Shown: one piece after another, positions 52,542 to 61,884 of the stretch
Position numbering within the stretch: position 1 is the stretch's first letter
Layout: every line of letters starts with the position of its first letter
NCBI RefSeq assembly: GCF_900105175.1
Contig: NZ_LT629771.1
Span: 2,108,001-2,172,000, forward strand
DNA: 64,000 nucleotides
Origin: Jiangella sp. DSM 45060
GTDB lineage: Bacteria > Actinomycetota > Actinomycetes > Jiangellales > Jiangellaceae
Reading direction: 5' to 3'
Notes under the pieces: model-generated
What the model was told of the DNA's origin: nothing
What the model saw: only the letters and a program-made list of their open reading frames with translations
Database searches by the model: none
Program-made: the position numbers and the translations under genes

Positions 52542-54077
52542 TCAGGGCTGCGGCACGGTGACACCGTCGACGCCGTCGGGCGAAGCGGACGACCCGCTGA
52601 GCCGGCCCACGGCGCCCGATGCGGCGCTCTTGATCAGCTCGTCCAGGTCGAGGCCGGTCGCGTTCTTCAGCATCTCCAGCGTCTGGACGACGTTGTCGGT
52701 GACCTGCCGCGGCAGCGAGTTGACGCCGTCGGACGACACCACCGTCAGCTTGTCGATCGCGCCGATCGGAGCCGACACCTCGCGGGCCAGCGCCGGCAGC
52801 ACCTCGACCAGCATCTGGAGCACGGCCGCTTCGTTGTAGTGCGCGAACGCCTCGGCCCGCTTGTCCATGGCCTCCGCCTCGGCGTGGCCACGGGCGAGGA
52901 TCGCCGACGCCTCGGCCTCACCCTCGGCGCGGACGGCCTCGGCCTCGGCGACCCGGCGGGCCTTCTCGGCCTCACCGCGCTTGGCGCCCTCGATCGCCTC
53001 GGCCTCGGCCAGCGCGGCCCGGCGCGCCTTCTCCGACTCACCGACCAGCCGGGCCTCCTCGGCCCGGCCCTCGGCGGCGGCGATGGCCGCGGCCTTGCGC
53101 GCCTCGGCCTCGGCGATGTCGGAGTTCCGCTTGCCCTCGGCCTCCTGCTCGACGCGGTACCGCTCGGCGTCGGCGGGCTTGCGCACCTGGGTGTCGAGCT
53201 GCCGCTCGGTCAGCGCGGCCTGCCGGACGGCGACCTTCTCCTGCTCGGCGAGGATCGCCTGGTCCTGGTCGGCCTGGGCGAGCGGGCCGGACGCGGCCGC
53301 ACGTGCCGCGGCGGCGTCGGTCTCGGCCTTGATCTCGGCCTGCCGCAGCGCCAGCCCGCGCTGGGCGACGGCGATCTCCTCCTCGGCGAGGATGCGGGCC
53401 TGCTCGGCGGCCTGCCGGGCGTTGGCCTCGGCGATGGCCGCCTCCTGCCCGATCCGGGCGGCCTCGGGCCGGCCGAGGTCGGACAGGTAGCTGCCGTCGT
53501 CGGTGATGTCCTGGATCTGGAAGGTGTCGAGGACGAGACCCTGGCCGGTCAGCGAGTTCTCCGACTCGTCGGCCACCCGCTGGGCGAAGGCGGCGCGGTC
53601 GCGGATGATCTGCTCGACGGAGAGGCCGCCGACGATGGAGCGCAGCGCACCGGCCAGCACCTCCTGGGTGAACGTCTCGACCTCCTCCTGCTGGGTGAGG
53701 AAGCGCTGCGCGGCTGCGCGGATCTGGTCCTCGTTGCCGCCGACCTTGACGATCGCGACGCCCTCGACGTTGAGCTTGACGCCCTGGCCGGACACGGCGC
53801 CGCGGATCTGCACGGACAGCCGCCGGCTGGAGAGGTCGAGGATGTGCAGCTTCTGCACGAACGGGATGACGAACGTCCCGCCGCCCATCACGACGCGCTG
53901 GCCGGACAGGTCGGTCGAGATGATGCCGGTCTCCGGGTTACGGACGGCCTTGCCGCGCCGTCCGGTGACGATGTACGCCTCGTTCGGGCCGGCTACCTTG
54001 TAGCGGCTGGTGATGAGCAGGACGATCAGGACCAGGAGGACGATGAGGCCGATGACGGTGATGGTCGTCTGATTCAA
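52542..54077 (-). CDS. Flotillin-like SPFH/Band-7 membrane protein
   Basis: 511 residues from a TTG at 54077 with GGGGAGA about 8 bases upstream. One N-terminal TM helix (7-27), SPFH domain (30-200, with QDITDDGSYLSDLGRPEAARI), then a long Ala/Glu-rich coiled coil (205-400) typical of flotillins, and a Gly/Ser-rich end. Flotillins scaffold ordered membrane domains. It follows an NfeD-like gene by 25 bp in the same direction; NfeD-flotillin pairs are a well-known bacterial unit. Confidence 0.93.
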   Translation of the reverse strand: MNQTTITVIGLIVLLVLIVLLITSRYKVAGPNEAYIVTGRRGKAVRNPETGIISTDLSGQRVVMGGGTFVIPFVQKLHILDLSSRRLSVQIRGAVSGQGVKLNVEGVAIVKVGGNEDQIRAAAQRFLTQQEEVETFTQEVLAGALRSIVGGLSVEQIIRDRAAFAQRVADESENSLTGQGLVLDTFQIQDITDDGSYLSDLGRPEAARIGQEAAIAEANARQAAEQARILAEEEIAVAQRGLALRQAEIKAETDAAAARAAASGPLAQADQDQAILAEQEKVAVRQAALTERQLDTQVRKPADAERYRVEQEAEGKRNSDIAEAEARKAAAIAAAEGRAEEARLVGESEKARRAALAEAEAIEGAKRGEAEKARRVAEAEAVRAEGEAEASAILARGHAEAEAMDKRAEAFAHYNEAAVLQMLVEVLPALAREVSAPIGAIDKLTVVSSDGVNSLPRQVTDNVVQTLEMLKNATGLDLDELIKSAASGAVGRLSGSSASPDGVDGVTVPQP

Positions 54078-54102
54078 CTGTGGATCTCCCCGTTGGAGCC
54101 CG

Positions 54103-54588
54103 CTACAGGCGGGCGACGGACACGGCGGTGGGCGAGAGCACGCCGACGACGGTGACCGCGGCCCCGGTCTCGATCGTCTCGACGGCGCGGGCGTTCAGGC
54201 GGGTGAGATGGCCGCCGACGCTGACGTTGACCACCCCGAAGCCCGCCTCGGGAATGGTCGAGACCACGACGCCGTCGTAGCCGACGATGTCGGACGTGCG
54301 CGGCGTCTGGTCGGTGGCGCCGTTCTTGAGCGTTCGGGTGAGCCAGGCGGTGAGCCCGGCGACGAGTGCGCCGGCGACCACGCCGAGCCCGAGCGTCGCC
54401 GGGGTGCCGAGGTCGGCGGACTGCGCCAGCGACGCGCAGAACCCGAACGCGGACACGAACGCGGCCGCGGCGGCGCTGGAGAACCAGTCGCCGCCGACGT
54501 GGAGGACTCCGTCCAGGAACTCGCCGGCCAGTAGCGACACCAGCAGGAAGGCGAGCCCGGCGAAGCCCAGGACGAGATAGATCGTCAC
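54103..54588 (-). CDS. NfeD-like membrane protein
   Basis: 161 residues from GTG 54588. Three or four TM helices (2-22, 35-55, 62-85) followed by a C-terminal OB-fold-like domain (VGYDGVVVSTIPEAGFGVVNVSVGGHLTRLNARAVETIETGAAVTVVGV) as in short NfeD proteins without the protease domain. It precedes the flotillin gene in one operon and probably interacts with the flotillin. Confidence 0.85.
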   Translation of the reverse strand: MTIYLVLGFAGLAFLLVSLLAGEFLDGVLHVGGDWFSSAAAAAFVSAFGFCASLAQSADLGTPATLGLGVVAGALVAGLTAWLTRTLKNGATDQTPRTSDIVGYDGVVVSTIPEAGFGVVNVSVGGHLTRLNARAVETIETGAAVTVVGVLSPTAVSVARL

Positions 54589-54710
54589 CCGTTGATCCCC
54601 CTACCGGCCGCGTGGACGGCCCGATGGTAGCGGGTGCCGCTCGCGGGCACGACGACGGTACTAGCATGCGGATGACGGGCCACTCAACGTTTCCGGCAGC
54701 GATGCCCTAA

Positions 54711-55790
<1,080 letters not shown>

Positions 55791-55795
55791 GCGTG

Positions 55796-56986
55796 ATGAG
55801 GGGAATCGACGAGCTGGGGGACCTGCGCGGTCAGCGGGTCCTCCTCCGCTCCGACCTCAACGTGCCGCTCGACGGGTCGGTCATCACCGACGACGGCCGG
55901 GTGCGCGCGTCGGTGCCGACCATCCAGCAGCTGCGTGAGGCCGGCGCCCGGGTCGTCGTCATGGCCCACCTGGGCCGGCCGAAGGGCGCGCCCGACGCGA
56001 AGTACTCGCTCGCGCCGGTGGCGAAGCGGCTGGGTGAGCTGCTCGGCGCTGAGGTCGCGTTCGCCACCGACACCGTCGGCGAGAGCGCGCGCAAGACCGT
56101 CGCCGCGCTGGCCGACGGCGAGGTCGCGCTGCTCGAGAACCTGCGCTTCGACGCCCGCGAGACCAGCAAGGACGACGCCGAGCGCGGCGCCTTCGCGGCC
56201 GAGCTGGCCGAGCTGGGCGACGTCTTCGTGTCCGACGGCTTCGGCGTCGTGCACCGCAAGCAGGCCAGCGTCTACGACCTCGCCCAGGCGCTGCCGCACG
56301 CGGCCGGCCTGCTGGTCCAGGCCGAGGTGCGCGCGTTCGCGAAGGTCCTCGTCGATCCCGAGCGCCCGTACGTCGTCGTGCTCGGCGGCTCGAAGGTCTC
56401 CGACAAGCTGGGCGTCATCGACAACCTGCTCGAGAAGGTCGACCGCCTGCTCATCGGCGGCGGCATGGCGTTCACGTTCCTCAAGGCCCAGGGCTACGAG
56501 GTGGGCGGCTCGCTGCTCGAGGACGACCAGCTCGACACCGTCCGCGAGTACCTGGCGCGGGCGCAGGAGCGCGGCGTCGAGCTGGTGCTGCCGGTCGACG
56601 TCGTCGTCGCGGCCGACATCAGCGCCGACGCCGCCACGTCCGTGGTGCCCGCGTCGGCCATCCCGGCCGACCAGAAGGGCCTCGACATCGGCCCGGCCAC
56701 CATCGAGCTGTTCCGCGGCAAGCTGGCCGACGCGAAGACGGTGGTCTGGAACGGCCCCATGGGCGTGTTCGAGCTGGCGCCGTTCGCCGAGGGCACCCGC
56801 CAGGTCGCGGTCGCGGTCTCCGAGGTCGGCGGCACCAGCGTCGTCGGCGGCGGCGACTCCGCGGCCGCCGTCCGTCAGCTCGGCCTCGACGAGGGCGCGT
56901 TCACGCACATCTCGACCGGCGGCGGCGCCTCGCTCGAGCTGCTCGAGGGCAAGGAACTGCCCGGCCTCACCGTCTTGGAGTCCTGA
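55796..56986 (+). CDS. pgk: Phosphoglycerate kinase
   Basis: 396 residues from ATG 55796 (GTG 55793 also possible). [12 protein letters not shown] at the N-terminus, HLGRPKG near 58, [29 protein letters not shown] (~200) and the C-terminal [13 protein letters not shown] (~355) define the two-domain kinase. It makes ATP from 1,3-bisphosphoglycerate. The stop overlaps tpiA (TGATG), so translation is coupled. Confidence 0.98.
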   Translation: MRGIDELGDLRGQRVLLRSDLNVPLDGSVITDDGRVRASVPTIQQLREAGARVVVMAHLGRPKGAPDAKYSLAPVAKRLGELLGAEVAFATDTVGESARKTVAALADGEVALLENLRFDARETSKDDAERGAFAAELAELGDVFVSDGFGVVHRKQASVYDLAQALPHAAGLLVQAEVRAFAKVLVDPERPYVVVLGGSKVSDKLGVIDNLLEKVDRLLIGGGMAFTFLKAQGYEVGGSLLEDDQLDTVREYLARAQERGVELVLPVDVVVAADISADAATSVVPASAIPADQKGLDIGPATIELFRGKLADAKTVVWNGPMGVFELAPFAEGTRQVAVAVSEVGGTSVVGGGDSAAAVRQLGLDEGAFTHISTGGGASLELLEGKELPGLTVLES

Positions 56987-57771
56987 TGGCGACGAAGACC
57001 CGCCGGCCGCTCATGGCCGGCAACTGGAAGATGAACCTCAACCACCTCGAGGCCATCGCGCTGGTGCAGAAGCTCGCCTTCTCGCTCAACGACGACGACC
57101 TCGAGAAGGTCGAGGTGGCGGTGCTGCCGCCGTTCACCGACCTGCGCTCGGTGCAGACGCTGATCGACGCCGATCGCTACAACATCGCCTTCGGCGCGCA
57201 GGACCTCTCCCAGCACGCCTCCGGCGCCTACACCGGCGACATCTCCGGCGCCATGCTGGCGAAGCTGGGCTGCACGTACGTCACCGTCGGCCACTCCGAG
57301 CGGCGCGAGTACCACGGCGAGACCGACCAGCTGGTGGCGGCGAAGATCAAGGCGGCCTATCAGCACGAGCTGACGCCGATCCTGTGCGTCGGCGAGCCGC
57401 TCGAGGTCCGTCAGGAGGGCCGGCACGTCGAGCACACGCTGGCGCAGCTCGACGGTGCGCTCGAGGGCCTGGGCGCGGAGCAGGCGGCGAGCATCGTCGT
57501 CGCGTACGAGCCGGTCTGGGCCATCGGCACCGGCGAGGTCGCCACGCCCGACGACGCGCAGGAGCTGGCCGCGGCCATCCGCGAGCGGCTGGCGAAGCTG
57601 TACAGCGCCGAGCTGGCGGCGGGCGTGCGCATCCTCTACGGCGGCTCGGTGAAGGCGGCGAACGTCAAGCCGATCATGGAGCAGCCCGACGTCGACGGCG
57701 CGCTGGTCGGCGGCGCGAGCATCAACGCCGACGAGTTCGCGCTGATCGCCCGGTACCACCGCAACCCCTGA
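56986..57771 (+). CDS. tpiA: Triosephosphate isomerase
   Basis: 261 residues. NWKMN near 13 (catalytic Lys), VGHSERR near 102 (catalytic His), [11 protein letters not shown] near 172 (catalytic Glu and loop 6) and [10 protein letters not shown] near 218. It interconverts DHAP and glyceraldehyde-3-phosphate. The ATG overlaps the pgk stop. A hairpin follows. Confidence 0.98.
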   Translation: MATKTRRPLMAGNWKMNLNHLEAIALVQKLAFSLNDDDLEKVEVAVLPPFTDLRSVQTLIDADRYNIAFGAQDLSQHASGAYTGDISGAMLAKLGCTYVTVGHSERREYHGETDQLVAAKIKAAYQHELTPILCVGEPLEVRQEGRHVEHTLAQLDGALEGLGAEQAASIVVAYEPVWAIGTGEVATPDDAQELAAAIRERLAKLYSAELAAGVRILYGGSVKAANVKPIMEQPDVDGALVGGASINADEFALIARYHRNP

Positions 57772-57783
57772 GCAGGACCATCG

Positions 57784-57827
57784 TGTCCCCGTCGTCCGGC
57801 CCGTCGCATCGGCCGGGGGCGGGGACA
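57784..57827 (+). terminator. Hairpin after tpiA
   Basis: TGTCCCCG (57784-57791) pairs with CGGGGACA (57820-57827), with an inner CCGGCC/GGCCGG pair. It sits 12 bases after the tpiA stop and before secG. Confidence 0.65.
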
Positions 57828-57943
57828 TGATCATTCACAGCGACCAGGTACCATTCGGCACGACAGGCCCGAACGCGTAGTCTTGGACCGTGCGCCCGGC
57901 GCTCGCCGGCCCCGCCGATCCGGAAGGACGAAGGCACACCACC

Positions 57944-58174
57944 GTGGAACTGGCATTCTCGATCCTGCTGGTCGCGACCAGCGCGTTGCTGATCCTGCTG
58001 GTGCTCATGCACAAGGGCAAGGGCGGCGGGCTGTCCGACATGTTCGGTGGCGGGGTGTCCTCCTCATTGGGTGGGTCCTCGGTGGCCGAGCGCAACCTCG
58101 ACCGCCTCACGGTCGCGCTCGGCCTGGTCTGGGCCGCTGCCATCATCGCGCTCGGCCTGCTGAACGCCAGCTAG
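57944..58174 (+). CDS. secG: Preprotein translocase subunit SecG
   Basis: 76 residues from GTG 57944. Two TM helices (about 3-21 and 53-73) joined by the conserved cytoplasmic loop HKGKGGGLSDMFGGGVSSSLGGSSVAERNLDRLT. It is a small subunit of the SecYEG export channel. The longer open frame to 57890 lacks family similarity. Conserved position after tpiA in actinobacteria. Confidence 0.95.
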   Translation: MELAFSILLVATSALLILLVLMHKGKGGGLSDMFGGGVSSSLGGSSVAERNLDRLTVALGLVWAAAIIALGLLNAS

Positions 58175-58195
58175 CAACGTCAGGGAGGACGCACC

Positions 58196-58537
58196 GTGGT
58201 CGGAGGCAACGCGATCCGTGGCAGCCGGGTGGGCGCCGGACCCATGGGCGAGGCAGAACGCGGCGATTCCGCACCACGCCGCAAGGTGACGTACTACTGC
58301 GAGCACGGACACGAGAGCTCGCCCAGCTTCGCCGCCGAGGCCGCCATCCCTGAGTCCTGGGACTGCATCCGCTGCGGGCTGCCGGCCAGTCAGGACCGCG
58401 AGCACCCGCCGGCCGCGCCGCGCACCGAGCCGTACAAGACGCACCTCGCGTACGTGAAGGAGCGGCGCAGCGACGAAGACGGCGCCGCCATCCTCGAAGA
58501 GGCCCTGCAGGCGCTGCGCAAGCGCCGTTCCCTCTGA
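58196..58537 (+). CDS. rbpA: RNA polymerase-binding protein RbpA
   Basis: 113 residues from GTG 58196 with GGGAGGA 6 bases upstream. The zinc-binding-like core YYCEHGHESSPSFAAEAAIPESWDCIRCGLPA (35-65) and the C-terminal sigma-interaction region (TEPYKTHLAYVKERRS) are those of the actinobacterial RbpA, which stabilises sigma-A holoenzyme and open complexes. Its stop codon is followed directly by the 160-bp inverted-repeat element. Confidence 0.96.
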   Translation: MVGGNAIRGSRVGAGPMGEAERGDSAPRRKVTYYCEHGHESSPSFAAEAAIPESWDCIRCGLPASQDREHPPAAPRTEPYKTHLAYVKERRSDEDGAAILEEALQALRKRRSL

Positions 58538-58697
58538 GGGCGTGTCTCCCGGGTCCGTGGCCTACTGCGCGACGCCCAGGCGGCGCCTCGCTGCGTTCTC
58601 GTCAGTCGCCATAGGCACCGCTATGTCTCCTTCCTCGGCCTTGCGAGGCATCCACCTGGACGCCGCTCGCTACGGCCGAGACCCGGGAGCCACACCC
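58538..58697. repeat. 160-bp MITE-like element with 18-bp terminal inverted repeats
   Basis: Ends GGGCGTGTCTCCCGGGTC (58538-58555) and GACCCGGGAGCCACACCC (58680-58697) match as inverted repeats at 16 of 18. The interior is also partly palindromic (GCCCAGGCGG.../...CCACCTGGAC; AAGGAGACATAGCGG on the minus strand). It carries no coding capacity of its own. It begins at the base after the rbpA stop and its right end lies inside the 3' end of the WYL gene. Confidence 0.7.
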
Positions 58698-59638
58698 TGG
58701 TTCTGCTCCAGGAACGCCCGGGCTGCGCGACGCATGTCGTCGCGCAGCTCACGTGGTTCCAGCACCACCACGTCGCCGGCCAGTCCGAGTAGGTACACGC
58801 GCGTCTCGAGCGCCGACTCGAACGTCATGGCCACCTCCTGCCAGCCGTCGCCGTCCGGTTCCGACACGGTGTCGACGACGGCGTTGCGGGCCCAGCGCAG
58901 CCGGGTGGCGGCGTACCCGCGCACGCGCAACCGGACCGGGTAGCGGCGCAGCCCGGCGAAGTAGCGCTCGCCGCTGTCGTGCCAGTGCGCGGCGAGGTCG
59001 AAGCCGGGCGGACGCCGGAACCGCTCGCTCGTGTGCTCCGCGTGCGCGATGCGCCCGACCCGGTAGGTGCGGTAGTCGTCGTCCTTGCGGGCGACGAGGT
59101 ACCAGGACCGCTTCTTCGCCACCAGCCCCAGCGGCTCGACGCTGACGGCGGCGGGCGCGCTGCCGTAGCGCACCAGCACCCGGGTGTCGTTCCACACCGC
59201 CCGCCGCAGCACCGCCAGCCACGGCGACGGCTCGCGCGCCTCCATCCAGTCGGCGTGGTCGACCAGGACCCGTTCGCGGGCGAGGTCGGCCTGCTCGCGG
59301 GCGTGCGCCGGCACCGTGGCGAGCAGCTTCGCCTCGGCCGTCCCCGCGGCGGCGTCGAGCCCGAGGTCGGCCAGCACGTGCGCCGTCGACGCGACGAACA
59401 GCGCGGCGGTCTCGGCGGGGGAGAGGCCGGTCAGCCGGGTGCGGTAGTCGGCCGCCAGCGACCAGCCGCCGGCCCGGCCGCGGTCGGCGTAGACGGGGAA
59501 CCCGGCCGCGCTGAGCGCGTCGAGGTCGCGCTGCACCGTGCGCGTCGACACCTCCAGCCGCCGGGCCAGCTCGCCCGCCGTCAGCCGGCCGTGCGTCTGC
59601 AGCAGCAGGACGACCTGGACGAGGCGTTCGGCGCGCAT
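58670..59638 (-). CDS. YafY-type WYL-domain transcriptional regulator
   Basis: 322 residues from ATG 59638. N-terminal HTH_11 winged helix (RLVQVVLLLQTHGRLTAGELARRLEVSTRTVQRDLDALSAAG), central WYL domain (about 145-210, with SWYLVARKDDDYRTYRVGRI) and the WCX-type C-terminal extension. WYL domains sense ligands, often nucleic acids or nucleotides. PafB/PafC are two-WYL-protein damage regulators, but this single YafY-like protein is not evidently one of them. The last eight residues and the TAG stop are supplied by the MITE-like element. Divergent from a DinB-domain gene across 40 bp containing a clean palindrome. Confidence 0.88.
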   Translation of the reverse strand: MRAERLVQVVLLLQTHGRLTAGELARRLEVSTRTVQRDLDALSAAGFPVYADRGRAGGWSLAADYRTRLTGLSPAETAALFVASTAHVLADLGLDAAAGTAEAKLLATVPAHAREQADLARERVLVDHADWMEAREPSPWLAVLRRAVWNDTRVLVRYGSAPAAVSVEPLGLVAKKRSWYLVARKDDDYRTYRVGRIAHAEHTSERFRRPPGFDLAAHWHDSGERYFAGLRRYPVRLRVRGYAATRLRWARNAVVDTVSEPDGDGWQEVAMTFESALETRVYLLGLAGDVVVLEPRELRDDMRRAARAFLEQNQGVAPGSRP

Positions 59639-59642
59639 CTCT

Positions 59643-59669
59643 CTAATATGACAGACGGTGTCCTATTAG
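59643..59669. promoter_or_regulatory. 27-bp palindromic operator between the WYL regulator and DinB gene
   Basis: CTAATATGACA (59643-59653), GACGG spacer, TGTCCTATTAG (59659-59669): arms complementary at 10 of 11. It fills most of the 40-bp divergent gap and is markedly AT-richer than its surroundings. Probably the WYL regulator's own operator, controlling both genes. Confidence 0.65.
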
Positions 59670-59678
59670 GGTCCTACG

Positions 59679-60572
59679 GTGGTCGATATGTGGAGTGCCG
59701 ATCTGCTCGACCAGCTCGAGTTCTACTGGAACGTCCATTTCCGGCCGCGGCTGGCCGGCCTGACCGACGACGAGTACCTGTGGGAGCCGGCGGAGGGCGC
59801 GTGGAGCCTGCGGCCCGGCCCGGGCGGCGCACTGGACCTCGAGTCCGTCCAGCCCGAGCCGCCGCTGCCGCCCGTCACGACCATCGCCTGGCGCGCCATG
59901 CACGTCGGACGCGACGTGCTCGGCAAGCGGGCGCGGGCGTTCTTCGACCCTGACGCGGCCGACGCCGACATGTACTCCGCGCTGCACTGGCCGGACGGGT
60001 TGCCGGCGGCGGCGGACGGGGCGCTGGCGCTGCTGGACGAGGCGTACGAGCTGTGGCGGTCCGGGGTCGCGGCCCTGGACGACGAGACGATGCTGCGGCC
60101 GCTGGGGCCGCGCGGCGGGCCGTACGCGGACGACTCGATGGCCAAGCTCGTGCTGCACGTGAACCGGGAGGTCATGGCGCACGGCGCGGAGATCTGCCTG
60201 CTGCGCGACCTGTACCGGGCGCGGACGGACCAGCGGGACCCCGTCGTCGCCGCGGCGTTGCGTGGCGACGCGGGCGCCGTAGCGGCGGCGCTGGGGGACG
60301 GCGCCGCCGGCGTGCGGCCGTCGCTGGCCGCCGAGGCCGCCGGACTACACCACTGGGACGTCGTGCGGGCGCTGGCCGCGGCCGGCGCGCCGGTGGACGG
60401 TGCGCTGCACTACGCGGCCGGCGCGGGCGCGCTGGACGTGGTGAAGCTGCTGGTGGAACGCGGTGCGGACGTGGCGGCGAAGGACGATCGGTTCCAGCTG
60501 GACCCGGCCGGCTGGGCCGACTTCTTCCAGCACCCCGACGTCGCGGCCTACCTCCGCTCCGTCACCGGCTAG
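59679..60572 (+). CDS. DinB-like domain plus ankyrin-repeat protein
   Basis: 297 residues from GTG 59679 (AGGG 7 bases upstream; ATG 59688 also possible). The N-terminal ~185 residues are a DinB/YfiT-type four-helix domain (ADLLDQLEFYWNVHFRPRLAGLTDDEYLWEPAEGAWSLRP; a later VNREVMAHGAEICLLRDLY helix carries likely metal His). Residues ~190-295 are ankyrin-like repeats (DPVVAAALRGDAGAVAAALGDGAA..., DVVKLLVERGADVAAKD). YafY-type regulators often sit divergent from DinB-type genes. Substrate unknown. The stop overlaps that of the convergent small gene. Confidence 0.8.
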   Translation: MVDMWSADLLDQLEFYWNVHFRPRLAGLTDDEYLWEPAEGAWSLRPGPGGALDLESVQPEPPLPPVTTIAWRAMHVGRDVLGKRARAFFDPDAADADMYSALHWPDGLPAAADGALALLDEAYELWRSGVAALDDETMLRPLGPRGGPYADDSMAKLVLHVNREVMAHGAEICLLRDLYRARTDQRDPVVAAALRGDAGAVAAALGDGAAGVRPSLAAEAAGLHHWDVVRALAAAGAPVDGALHYAAGAGALDVVKLLVERGADVAAKDDRFQLDPAGWADFFQHPDVAAYLRSVTG

Positions 60573-60745
60573 CGGCTACGGGCCGCGGCGACGGCGGGCT
60601 TCGGCGGCTTGGCGTCGAACGAGTAGCGGCGCTTGCTCTCCCGCTCCAGCAGCCCGGCGTCGGCGAGCCGCTTGAGCACGACCGGGCACACCTTGCACCG
60701 CGGCCGGTCGCGGCAGCACTTCTTCTTCGCCTTCATCGACGCCAC
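60569..60745 (-). CDS. Small Cys/Lys-rich conserved protein
   Basis: 58 residues from GTG 60745, or 55 from ATG 60736. The core KAKKKCCRDRPRCKVCPVVLKRL has a C-C-x5-C-x2-C arrangement suited to zinc binding, in a strongly basic context. Small proteins of this pattern are widespread but uncharacterised in actinobacteria. TATCCT on the minus strand lies 6 bases before the GTG, so a leaderless start is plausible. Convergent with the DinB gene, with stops overlapping by 3 bases. Confidence 0.7.
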   Translation of the reverse strand: MASMKAKKKCCRDRPRCKVCPVVLKRLADAGLLERESKRRYSFDAKPPKPAVAAARSR

Positions 60746-60810
60746 GCGGGAAGGATAGGCAACCCTTTCTCGTCCTGTCACATCTGTCCCGATGTAGGGC
60801 GATCTCAGGG

Positions 60811-61156
60811 GACGGTGAGCCGGCGCCGCGGCCCGCACGGCGAGGCAGGACGGCCGAGGCCGGGCGGGAGCTCGGACACCGAGACTTGGGCCGGCACGCT
60901 CGGTGCCAGCCGCGCCGCCGGCGCTCGGACCGGCGTCGCCTCGTCCGCGCCCGCCGTCGCCAGGCCGAATCTGCCCGGGTGCGCGAACGATCGGCCCTGG
61001 CCCGGCGACCTTGTTCACCCGTGGTGACGTGAGCGCCAACAGTTGGCGCTCACGTCACCACGCCGCATCGCACTACCGGCCTGATGGACGGCGAGCCGAC
61101 GCCGCGGCCCTCACGGCGAGGCGGGGCGCCCCAGGCCGGGCGGGAGCTCGGCCGCC
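60811..61156. repeat. Degenerate direct repeat of the pgl 3' end
   Basis: 60811-60880 and 61087-61156 are identical at 61 of 70 positions by eye, 276 bp apart, same orientation. The second copy includes the pgl stop codon (TGA, 61111-61113); the first has TGC there. Weaker similarity continues to about 60955. The 365-bp gap 60746-61110 therefore holds an apparent decayed duplicate of the pgl C-terminus and the palindrome below, but no gene. Confidence 0.7.
61021..61061. terminator. Perfect 20-bp palindrome downstream of pgl
   Basis: Arms 61021-61040 and 61042-61061 (GTGGTGACGTGAGCGCCAAC and its reverse complement) with one base between. It lies 50 bp beyond the pgl stop on the pgl transcript; probable terminator of the zwf-opcA-pgl operon. 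Confidence 0.7.
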
Positions 61157-61884
61157 GCGGCGCGGTCCAGCAGCCACCGCGTCGCCCGCTGGCCCTGGGC
61201 GCCGGCCGCCGGGATCTGGACCGGCCCGGATCCGCCCAGCGCCAGCCGCACCGCCGGCGCCTTGTCCGCGCCCGCCACCACGAGCCACACCTCGTCCGCC
61301 GATCGGATGACCGGCAGGCTGAGGCTGACCCGCTCAGGCGGCGGCTTCGGCGCGCCGCGGACGCCGACCACTGGACGATCGTCGTGCAGGGCCGGGTGCT
61401 CCGGGAACAGCGACGCCACGTGGCCGTCGGGCCCGACGCCGAGCAGCAGGACGTCGAACGCCGGGGCGCCCACGTGCAGCCGCTTCTCCGTCTGGGCCGC
61501 CAGCACGTCGGCGTAGGCGGCCGCCGCGTCCTCCGGCGTCAGGTCGCCGGACGCCGCAGGCATCGCGAACACCCGCGCCGAGTCGACCGGCACGTGGTCG
61601 AGCAGGGCGGCCCGCGCCTGGGTCTCGTTGCGGTCCGGGTCGCCGGACGGCAGGAACCGCTCGTCGCCCCACCAGATGGACAGCGCCGACCAGTCGACGG
61701 CCGAGCAGGCGGGCGACGCGGCGACCGCGCGCAGCGTCGCGATGCCCGCCGTGCCGCCGGTGAGGACGACGGACGCGTCGCCGTGCGCGGCCTGGGCGTC
61801 GACCAGGCGGGTGATGAGCCGGGCCGCCACCGCCTGGACGAGCACGTCGGCGTCGCGGTGGATCACGATCGTGGGTGTGGTCAT
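61111..61884 (-). CDS. pgl: 6-phosphogluconolactonase
   Basis: 257 residues from ATG 61884, overlapping the opcA stop (ATGA). Motifs: VVLTGGTAGIATLRAV (~42), WWGDERFLPSGDPDRNETQARAALLDHV (~72-100), LLLGVGPDGHVASLFPEH (~147) and ADEVWLVVAGADKAPAV. It hydrolyses 6-phosphogluconolactone in the oxidative pentose phosphate path. Last gene of the zwf-opcA-pgl operon. Confidence 0.97.
   Translation of the reverse strand: MTTPTIVIHRDADVLVQAVAARLITRLVDAQAAHGDASVVLTGGTAGIATLRAVAASPACSAVDWSALSIWWGDERFLPSGDPDRNETQARAALLDHVPVDSARVFAMPAASGDLTPEDAAAAYADVLAAQTEKRLHVGAPAFDVLLLGVGPDGHVASLFPEHPALHDDRPVVGVRGAPKPPPERVSLSLPVIRSADEVWLVVAGADKAPAVRLALGGSGPVQIPAAGAQGQRATRWLLDRAAAAELPPGLGRPASP

Noticed and set aside
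58670-59638. The WYL regulator as the PafB or PafC protein acting on the uvr promoters
   Set aside because: PafB and PafC are encoded as an adjacent pair near the proteasome genes; this is a single YafY-like protein divergent from a DinB gene with its own palindrome.
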